From Eubacterium sp. (GTDB lineage Bacteria > Bacillota > Clostridia > Lachnospirales > Lachnospiraceae), in NCBI GenBank assembly GCA_003520145.1, contig DOVJ01000176.1, positions 1 through 12,235 of the forward strand: a stretch of 12,235 nucleotides of DNA, read 5' to 3'. The notes under the pieces are model-generated. The model saw nothing but the letters and a program-made list of their open reading frames with translations, did not search any database and was not told where the DNA came from. The first letter of the stretch is position 1, and each line of letters starts with the position of its first letter. Positions 7,374 through 12,235 of this stretch are shown here, in pieces. Both the position numbers and the translations under genes were made by a program.

Positions 7374-7994
7374 TCAATACTTCTCATATTCACGATTATA
7401 CTTTACGCCCACCACAAGAGCTATAACTCCAGCCACCACAAACAGAAGGTAATGATCTCTTATAAGCCCCGCATCAGCCATATGATTATCATATAGACTT
7501 AAGATACTTCCTGATTTCTCAGTAAATGTACCGAAAACTATATAAGCAAGTGCTATTACATTGGCAGCAAGATAGTTTCCTGTGACATAGTTGAGCATAT
7601 AATAGGCTACTATCAGGAAGAACGTGCATATCGTTATACGAAGAAACTCCCACTTATAATTATCAAGATAACACTTGTTCTTAGCAACAACAAATACCGG
7701 TATAGCGCATATCATATACACTATCCAAGACAAGATATAGTAGTGTGCTTTCAGCTTCTGCTTTATATACAGAAGTTCATTGCCTGGTGAAGCCATCATC
7801 TCTGCACTAAAGAATATCGGCCAGAAAAGTGAACATGTCGGCAAAAAAAGCTGAACAAAAGATACCGCCATCTTCCTGCTCTCTTCTACCGTACTCTTAA
7901 GCTTTATGAATAAAAGAGGCATAACAACCCACATAACTAACAGTGGAACAACATATCCTAAGCTAAGTCTTCGACATCTTTGTTTAAGAGACAT
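7374..7994 (-). CDS. Small polytopic membrane protein, ABC-2-permease-like
   Basis: A 206-residue hydrophobic protein with about six membrane segments (near 12-31, 44-64, 84-103, 117-135, 140-155 and 181-198). I do not recognise a named family with certainty. The stretch after the second segment (SAEMMASPGNELLYIKQKL, 63-81) resembles the cytoplasmic coupling region of ABC-2-type permeases, and the size and topology fit a half-size permease. It is the last gene of the five-gene cluster. Its ATG lies inside the end of the ATPase gene (37-nt overlap) and is preceded by AAAGGGG 6 nt upstream, so it is translationally coupled to the ATPase. The likely role is a permease partner of the ATPase at 7958-8701. 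The strong terminator follows at once. Confidence 0.75.
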   Translation of the reverse strand: MSLKQRCRRLSLGYVVPLLVMWVVMPLLFIKLKSTVEESRKMAVSFVQLFLPTCSLFWPIFFSAEMMASPGNELLYIKQKLKAHYYILSWIVYMICAIPVFVVAKNKCYLDNYKWEFLRITICTFFLIVAYYMLNYVTGNYLAANVIALAYIVFGTFTEKSGSILSLYDNHMADAGLIRDHYLLFVVAGVIALVVGVKYNREYEKY

Positions 7995-8701
7995 AGATAT
8001 CCCCTTTCAAGCGCACTTTCACTCTCATTGCCCTCACTCTCACATCCTATTTCCTCAAGCCCTGCAAGAGTACCATTATACAGAAGCTTACCCTTATCGA
8101 TTACCATGACCTTATCACAAAGCGCCTCTATATCACTGCATATATGCGTAGATATAAGAACCACCTTGTCCTTCGAAAGACTAGCTATAATCTTCTTAAA
8201 TCGTATTCTTTCTTCTGGATCAAGCCCAGCTGTAGGCTCATCGAATATAAGAAGTTTTGAATCGCCAAGCAAAGCCTGTGCTATGCCAAGCCTTCTTACC
8301 ATACCGCCTGAGAGTGATCTTACCTTATCATTCTTCCTGTCATAGAGATTAACTATCTTGAGTACACGATCAATCTCAGACTTAACTTTATCCTTAGGTA
8401 CACTTTTAAGTCCTGCCATATAGTCAAGTGCAGCACTAACCTTCATATCCTTAAAGAGTCCAAAGTTCTGTGGAAGATATCCAAGATTAGCAGTATAAGT
8501 CTTATCACCTACTGACACGCCATCCCACTCTATCTTACCCACCTTAAGCTGATACACACCACATATACACCTTATAAGTGTAGTCTTACCAGCTCCGTTA
8601 GGTCCTAAGAATCCATATATTCCATTATCCATCTCAAGAGATAGATTCTCAAAGATCTTCTTATCCTTGAATCCTTTACTCATCCCAATTATCTTCAGCA
8701 T
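7958..8701 (-). CDS. ABC transporter ATP-binding protein
   Basis: A cytoplasmic ATPase subunit, 247 residues, that would power the membrane proteins encoded around it. All ABC motifs are intact: Walker A GPNGAGKT (33-40), Q-loop Gln78, signature LSGGM (130-134), Walker B LLIFDEP with Glu155, and switch His186. The form with LSGGM followed by RRLGIAQALL is typical of the ABC-2/drug and bacteriocin-immunity type (CcmA-like) ATPases rather than importers. The C-terminal 35 residues are Glu/Ser-rich (GCESEGNESESALERG) and were probably extended by overlap with the next gene. GGAGG (8711-8715) lies 9 nt before the ATG, inside the upstream permease gene, whose end it overlaps by 26 nt. The substrate is unknown. 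Confidence 0.93.
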   Translation of the reverse strand: MLKIIGMSKGFKDKKIFENLSLEMDNGIYGFLGPNGAGKTTLIRCICGVYQLKVGKIEWDGVSVGDKTYTANLGYLPQNFGLFKDMKVSAALDYMAGLKSVPKDKVKSEIDRVLKIVNLYDRKNDKVRSLSGGMVRRLGIAQALLGDSKLLIFDEPTAGLDPEERIRFKKIIASLSKDKVVLISTHICSDIEALCDKVMVIDKGKLLYNGTLAGLEEIGCESEGNESESALERGYLCLLNKDVEDLA

Positions 8702-10259
8702 CTAACACATCCTCCGCTTTAAAGCGCTCACTCGCTTCTATGTAACCGTTACCTACATATATCCTGCCACGTTTATACCCTCTTGTAGTTCCACAATTCA
8801 AGGCTATGAACTTTGGCTTAACATCAGGATAGACAGTAGTTATCTCGTGTATGACATCACCGATATCTTCTTTTTTTATCCAATAAAAATTATTATACTT
8901 TCCATACACTACCTTATATCCATCAACTTCTACTTCTTCAAAGTAGCCCTTCATGATATAAGGTCCATTACATACTGCCTCATACACATATGTCGATTTT
9001 TGATCAAGATTGGTATAGATATCCTTAACATTGACTTTTACTCTGTACAGAGAGTCATAATCATTGTTCACACCTTCGCTTCTGTGTACCATCTTTTTTC
9101 CCGCAGTCGGATAATAAGGGCAGTATTCCGACAAAGCTATATTACGGCTGTTAGCAGAACAATCATCATGCGTTCCATAATAATATATACTAAGAACACC
9201 TTCCCCGAGCTTACCGACACTTATATAATCGCCATCTCTTTTATACGATATCTTCTTTCCGTTATATAAGACCTTACTTACTCTGAACGAATGATAAAGG
9301 GTAAAATCATAAGCCTCCTTATTCGCATCTTCTGGCGAGATCTTAATATCACACTTAACACTCATCATATGAGTGAACTTGATATCCATATCATAACTAT
9401 CGATTTTGAATGGCGACTCATTATCAAAGCTTATCTTCGCAAGGTCATCTCTTTTTTTAAAGTAATAAGCCTCAGATCTAAGAGTCCAGTAATCTTCCAC
9501 AGAACGATCCTGCGGCATATAATAGAACACCTCACCCGCTATAAAGAAAGTTATAAGTACAGCTATTATAGCCTTACTCTTCTTCGTGATTAGCTTAACA
9601 ACAGGTACTAAAGTCAGACATATCAATCCTATGATCTTAAGCCACTTATACAGATATACTGTATCTCCTCCAGCATCCCAATTCTGAATAAAATCGAAGT
9701 TTTTTATAATGAGCACATATTCTAACAAGTCTGGCTTAATAGTACTCCACGCATCAAAAGACGGACTGGTAAGATATATAAATATACAAGATATAATACA
9801 AGCATTCTTAATACTAAAGTAATAAGCTATGGCAAAACCACCGATAACAGCAAAACAAGCAGGCAGAAAGTACGATATCATAATCCTATCTGCGATAAAC
9901 CTGAAAAATGTTGCGTCAAACCCGATCTTATGATATACATATCCACCAAATACTATCATAAACCCTAAGCTGAATATAGCATTAATGATAAGCAAGAATC
10001 CTATATATCCAAGATTCTTTCTACCATATACATCAAAGCATAATTCCTTGCAATTATATAATCTGAAAACAGCTGTAAGATATACAGCAACTAAAGCAAA
10101 AGCAGCAAAATAATAGAATGCTGGCAATGTCTCATACACCAGAAAAAGAGCATTGCATCTACCACGCTTAAGTTCCTTCTCAAATACTGCATATATGATA
10201 TATGCATATACAACTAATAGTCCCAAAAGGACATATACACGTGATAATATATACTTCAT
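8676..10259 (-). CDS. ABC permease-like protein with C-terminal M1-peptidase-like beta domain lacking the catalytic part
   Basis: A 527-residue protein. The first 250 residues hold about seven hydrophobic segments (near 4-26, 44-66, 82-106, 124-148, 151-164, 205-223 and 229-248), like an ABC-2-type permease. Residues 255-527 look soluble and probably extracytoplasmic. They resemble the N-terminal beta-sandwich of M1 aminopeptidases: YDMDIKF (289-295), then YDFTLYHSF, VLYNGKKISYKRDGDYISV (330-348), GVLSIYYYGTHDD (354-366), LSEYCPYYPTAG (376-387) and LYRVKVNVK (404-412). The protein stops where the M1 catalytic domain would begin, and there is no HExxH, so a peptidase activity is not expected. 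Known relatives include ABC-2 permeases fused to complete M1 domains; this would be a shortened form acting as a binding or sensing domain. It overlaps the upstream gene by ATGA (4 nt). The M1 assignment is from pattern memory only. Confidence 0.75.
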   Translation of the reverse strand: MKYILSRVYVLLGLLVVYAYIIYAVFEKELKRGRCNALFLVYETLPAFYYFAAFALVAVYLTAVFRLYNCKELCFDVYGRKNLGYIGFLLIINAIFSLGFMIVFGGYVYHKIGFDATFFRFIADRIMISYFLPACFAVIGGFAIAYYFSIKNACIISCIFIYLTSPSFDAWSTIKPDLLEYVLIIKNFDFIQNWDAGGDTVYLYKWLKIIGLICLTLVPVVKLITKKSKAIIAVLITFFIAGEVFYYMPQDRSVEDYWTLRSEAYYFKKRDDLAKISFDNESPFKIDSYDMDIKFTHMMSVKCDIKISPEDANKEAYDFTLYHSFRVSKVLYNGKKISYKRDGDYISVGKLGEGVLSIYYYGTHDDCSANSRNIALSEYCPYYPTAGKKMVHRSEGVNNDYDSLYRVKVNVKDIYTNLDQKSTYVYEAVCNGPYIMKGYFEEVEVDGYKVVYGKYNNFYWIKKEDIGDVIHEITTVYPDVKPKFIALNCGTTRGYKRGRIYVGNGYIEASERFKAEDVLDAEDNWDE

Positions 10260-11185
10260 GCCTTATAACTCCTTATGTATCTACATATCATAATTATTGA
10301 CAAGATACCTGCAAGAACAGGAAGCACAAGATACATATAAACATACCCTGTGGCAAATGAACCATACTTATCAGCCAGAGGCATGAACTCACCGAATTTT
10401 TCAAGCAAAATCCTATCTTCGACACTTAACGCAGAATCATCAAGAACTATAAGCGAAGGACATACATCCTCTAAATCAAACGAGCCTGTATCACTAATAT
10501 CAGTCACTCTATATAATATATCTGATTTTTCTTTTCTTTTATAGGAATCATAATCTTCCGCAGGATCATCCGGTATCCTAACCGGCACTGTCATATCTGC
10601 CTTCAGAATTCCAGTAACTTTGTATGTATGACCATTCACAGTAACACTATCTCCAACCGAATGTCCCTTAATACATACAGCTTCATCCTTAGCCTTGCAC
10701 ATCCGTCCCTCTTTTAATAGAGCATCAGAACCGAATATATAACCATAGCCAGTACCCAATGTTGTCGAAATACCACCTATATCAAACATATAATACATAT
10801 GGTCTTTATACTTAGCAGCAAATACTTCAAACAGATATCTTGCCCATATTTCCTTAGAATAGAATGTCATATTATCTTTAGGTTCACCTTCGGTTTTTAT
10901 ATCATACTTAGTATAAGAACCGCCTCTTCCGCGCATAAGATTAATCTTACTTATATCTATTCCGGTCGCTTTTATATCAGCATAGGTTATATCCTTTATT
11001 CCATTTGTATCCAATACATATGTATTATCACCATACACTAAACCTGCTTTATATGATCTATGTAGCATAAAAGCGCCCATTGCCTCTTTATACATAAACC
11101 ATACTAATACAAAACTAACAATCATAAACCAGAACCATCGATTGATTCTGATTTTCTTTTTTCCTTTATCCATATTACCACCCAT
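10256..11185 (-). CDS. MacB-core-like membrane protein of the ABC cluster
   Basis: A 309-residue protein with one membrane segment at each end (near 14-36 and 280-302) and about 240 residues between them on the outside. The middle part contains LLKEGRMCK (156-164) and GHSVGDSVTVNGHTYKVTGIL (174-194), which is the characteristic ending of the MacB periplasmic core domain found in MacB/FtsX-type permeases. The usual FtsX domain with three further segments is missing, so it is a stripped MacB-like protein, or one half of a permease split into two genes (its partner being the next gene, which overlaps by 4 nt). The ATG at 11185 has only a weak AAGAAA upstream; an in-frame ATG at 11173 has GGGTGG 4 nt before it and is a real alternative. 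It lies 49 nt after the secreted-protein gene. Function inferred: part of the ABC complex, perhaps contacting the secreted protein. Confidence 0.72.
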   Translation of the reverse strand: MGGNMDKGKKKIRINRWFWFMIVSFVLVWFMYKEAMGAFMLHRSYKAGLVYGDNTYVLDTNGIKDITYADIKATGIDISKINLMRGRGGSYTKYDIKTEGEPKDNMTFYSKEIWARYLFEVFAAKYKDHMYYMFDIGGISTTLGTGYGYIFGSDALLKEGRMCKAKDEAVCIKGHSVGDSVTVNGHTYKVTGILKADMTVPVRIPDDPAEDYDSYKRKEKSDILYRVTDISDTGSFDLEDVCPSLIVLDDSALSVEDRILLEKFGEFMPLADKYGSFATGYVYMYLVLPVLAGILSIIMICRYIRSYKA

Positions 11186-11197
11186 TTTCTTGATAAT

Positions 11198-11225
11198 AGG
11201 GGGTTGTCTTAACCCGGGACCCCCT
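11198..11225 (-). other. Intercistronic hairpin between secreted-protein gene and ABC genes
   Basis: AGGGGGT (11198-11204) and ACCCCCT (11219-11225) are perfect 7-nt arms around a 14-nt loop, 9 nt after the stop codon at 11235. A shorter alternative pairing, GGGTT (11201-11205) with AACCC (11211-11215), competes with it. There is no T tract on the minus side, so it is not a clear terminator. It could act as a partial terminator or as an mRNA-stability element that keeps the first gene's transcript more abundant. Confidence 0.5.
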
Positions 11226-11234
11226 CTATATCAC

Positions 11235-11624
11235 TTATCTAGAATAAAAATTAAGTTCGCCTGCGTCTCTATACTTACGTATCCATGACTCGCCATTAAG
11301 CTTTGCATAAGCACCATCACAAGGATCAGCTTTTGCATAACCACCAAAGTCATCTTCATCAAACCAGAAAACATCCATTTGACCCTTCTTTAAAAAAGTA
11401 CCCTTGAGTTTTCTGTTTGTAGTTTTTGCATAACCAGCGCCATGAATATTACCGCCAGTACATTCTACTGAAATCTTATAGTCCGTTCCTATACGAGTTC
11501 TAGTCGTCAAAGATTCACCAGCTTCGATTTCCAAAGTATCATGCGTCGTCCAAGCACTTGCATCCTTACTTCCCATGAAAATCACGCATGCCATCACAAG
11601 CACACCCATTAAAAGTTTCTTCAT
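11235..11624 (-). CDS. Secreted protein of unknown function, first gene of an ABC cluster
   Basis: A 129-residue precursor with a clear signal peptide: KK at residues 2-3, a hydrophobic stretch to about 17, and an ASA cleavage site after residue 24. The mature part is about 105 residues, begins with Trp, and has only two cysteines (in VECTGG and DPCDG) that could form one disulfide. It is rich in Gly, Thr, Lys and aromatic residues (GGNIHGAGYAK, DVFWFDEDDFGGYAK), and ends NFYSR. No lipobox, LPxTG-type sorting motif or catalytic motif is present. I do not recognise the family. Its position before an ABC cluster recalls lactococcin 972-type bacteriocin operons, and the end (GAYAK...NFYS) is only faintly similar, so this is a hypothesis. 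Start: GGAGG (11632-11636) lies 7 nt before the ATG at 11624; the frame opens earlier at 11654, but that ATG has no usable site. Confidence 0.8.
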   Translation of the reverse strand: MKKLLMGVLVMACVIFMGSKDASAWTTHDTLEIEAGESLTTRTRIGTDYKISVECTGGNIHGAGYAKTTNRKLKGTFLKKGQMDVFWFDEDDFGGYAKADPCDGAYAKLNGESWIRKYRDAGELNFYSR

Positions 11625-11703
11625 CTTTTTTCCTCCATTATTTCTGCGGAGCATTCAAAGCATGACACACACCTGGAAACCTTGATGATCCGCGATTATA
11701 GGA

Positions 11704-11763
11704 GTACTACACCTTCTTATTTGGTCACAAATATAATAGTACCAAATATAGAAAAAGTAGCAC
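11704..11763 (-). promoter_or_regulatory. Long imperfect hairpin in the leader of the secreted-protein mRNA
   Basis: The arms 11704-11725 and 11741-11763 pair over 22 positions with one mismatch, one bulged base and three G-U pairs; the 15-nt loop is 11726-11740. The expected transcript start (near 11769) is about 6 nt before the hairpin, so it would form the 5' end of the mRNA. No T tract follows, so it is not a terminator. It could protect the mRNA from 5' decay or act as a regulatory target. About 80 nt remain between it and the ATG. Confidence 0.6.
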
Positions 11764-11775
11764 TACACACTTGTT

Positions 11776-11804
11776 ATTATACCTCATCAAAGAGGCTTTG
11801 TCAA
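11776..11804 (-). promoter_or_regulatory. Consensus sigma-A promoter of the secreted-protein/ABC cluster
   Basis: A perfect -35 TTGACA (11799-11804) and a perfect -10 TATAAT (11776-11781) are separated by exactly 17 bp on the minus strand, so this should be a strong promoter. The start is expected near 11769, with a leader of about 145 nt. The spacer contains a small inverted repeat, CCTC-N6-GAGG (11782-11795). Upstream sequence to 11850 is very AT-rich and could help polymerase binding. Confidence 0.9.
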
Positions 11805-11910
11805 CACATTTTTACACTTTTTTAAGCTAAAAATTCGAATTTCTACGTATTATAGTTTTAAGATTGCGTATTCTATGCGGTTTTACAATTATTGTTTCTT
11901 TGCCATTCAG
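11805..11910. other. AT-rich intergenic stretch with a 12-bp palindrome
   Basis: This is the remaining part of the 344-bp gene-free region between the sortase and the secreted-protein gene. It is strongly AT-rich and contains AAATTCGAATTT (11831-11842), a perfect palindrome centred about 35 bp upstream of the -35 element. I see no open reading frame with a ribosome binding site and no RNA gene here. Confidence 0.45.
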
Positions 11911-11956
11911 AAAAAAAGCTCAGTATCGACGTACAAACACGTAATACCAAGCTTTT
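11911..11956 (-). terminator. Rho-independent terminator after the sortase gene
   Basis: The 13-nt arms 11914-11926 and 11944-11956 pair completely (two G-U pairs), around a 17-nt loop that can pair further through ACGT. On the minus strand a T7 tract follows (11911-11917). It lies 12 nt after the sortase stop codon, so sortase transcription is separated from the downstream cluster. Confidence 0.88.
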
Positions 11957-11968
11957 CTATTCTAAGCC

Positions 11969-12235
11969 CTACTTTAATCTCTTTGCATGAACTATGATTC
12001 TTGCTGTCTTATCATCATAACATGTTGAAAGTGTCATGATTTCATCAGAAGCATCAACTGATACGCCTGTTGGATACCTCGACTTACCTGCGACATATTC
12101 GATATAATCAGCATATTCTTTGTCAGTGTCATAAGTGAACTTATAAGTTTCTTTGTCGGTAGCATCTGTTATGTATACAGAGAATATCTGATATACATAT
12201 ACGCCTTCTCCACAGTAAAAGTAGAAGAACTGATT
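11969..12235 (-). CDS. srtB: Class B sortase, C-terminal part (N-terminus off window)
   Basis: The last 88 residues of a sortase, a membrane-anchored transpeptidase that attaches surface proteins to the cell wall or builds pili. The frame enters from the right edge and ends at a TAG (11969-11971). Visible features: VYVYQIFSVYITD (12-24), DKEYADYIEYVAGKS (38-52), and MTLSTC (67-72) with catalytic Cys72, followed by catalytic Arg79 in ARIIVHAKRLK at the C-terminus. The spacing between the strand with VFSVY-like residues and TLSTC, including a helical DKEY insert, is typical of class B (SrtB) enzymes. The catalytic His and the membrane anchor lie outside the window. None of the secreted proteins in the window has a sorting motif, so the substrate must be elsewhere. 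Confidence 0.88.
   Translation of the reverse strand, partial: NQFFYFYCGEGVYVYQIFSVYITDATDKETYKFTYDTDKEYADYIEYVAGKSRYPTGVSVDASDEIMTLSTCYDDKTARIIVHAKRLK

Noticed and set aside
7958..8701. The ATPase plus 206-residue protein as an ABC importer.
   Set aside because: There is no substrate-binding lipoprotein and no importer-type permease motif; the ATPase and permeases resemble ABC-2/MacB-type systems.
11235..11624. The secreted protein as a substrate of the neighbouring class B sortase.
   Set aside because: It ends in NFYSR with no NPxTG/LPxTG-like motif and no C-terminal membrane segment; a strong terminator also separates the genes.
11625..11654. A 10-residue N-terminal extension of the secreted protein starting at 11654.
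   Set aside because: The extension reads straight through the GGAGG site used for the ATG at 11624 and would put charged residues before a normal signal peptide.
11843..11900. A second promoter with TATAAT on the minus strand near 11850.
   Set aside because: No acceptable -35 element at 16-18 bp spacing, and the terminator-to-promoter layout is already explained by the consensus promoter at 11776-11804.

Overview
The window looks like a chromosomal stretch of a low-GC Gram-positive bacterium, most likely a Clostridia member close to Lachnospiraceae. The basis is AGGAGG-type ribosome binding sites, heavy use of ATA and AGA codons, sigma-A-like promoters, a class B sortase, and typical Firmicutes families (YesL/DUF624, an AEC transporter, a DUF6472-like Cys-rich small protein, a paired ABC exporter). 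The genus is inference only. Every gene I can support is on the minus strand, so transcription runs from high to low coordinates. No tRNA, rRNA, CRISPR array, IS element or phage gene was seen.

From right to left: (1) 12235-11969 is the C-terminal part of a class B sortase, closed by a strong terminator at 11911-11956. (2) 11968-11625 is the only gene-free stretch over 300 bp. It holds that terminator, a 12-bp palindrome, a consensus promoter (11776-11804) and a leader of about 145 nt that begins almost at once with a long imperfect hairpin (11704-11763). (3) 11624-7374 is a five-gene cluster: a secreted 129-aa protein of unknown function, a MacB-core-like membrane protein, a permease ending in an M1-peptidase-like beta domain that lacks the catalytic part, an ABC ATPase, and a small ABC-2-like membrane protein. 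The last four genes overlap or are tightly coupled. The cluster ends at a strong, bidirectional-looking terminator (7321-7366). I consider it the most interesting part: a secreted protein encoded with a dedicated ABC complex that carries two large predicted extracytoplasmic domains.

(4) A second promoter (7271-7299), overlapped by an 8+8 bp inverted repeat, drives a probable operon from 7231 to 917: YesL-like protein, AEC transporter, 56-aa four-cysteine protein, histidine phosphatase, and the two halves of a heterodimeric ABC exporter. The exporter halves show the classical asymmetry. One has the good signature motif but Asp and Gln in place of the catalytic Glu and switch His; the other has the catalytic Glu and His but a degenerate signature. 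(5) A small leucine-rich-repeat-variant (LRV)-like protein (834-541) has its own promoter (881-908) and a hairpin terminator (487-522). (6) An exodeoxyribonuclease III-type gene starts at 467 and runs off the left edge.

Four start sites deserve care. The start at 11624 replaces a longer reading beginning at 11654. The starts at 7231, 5547 and 2731 are preferred over longer in-frame openings because of ribosome-binding-site placement.
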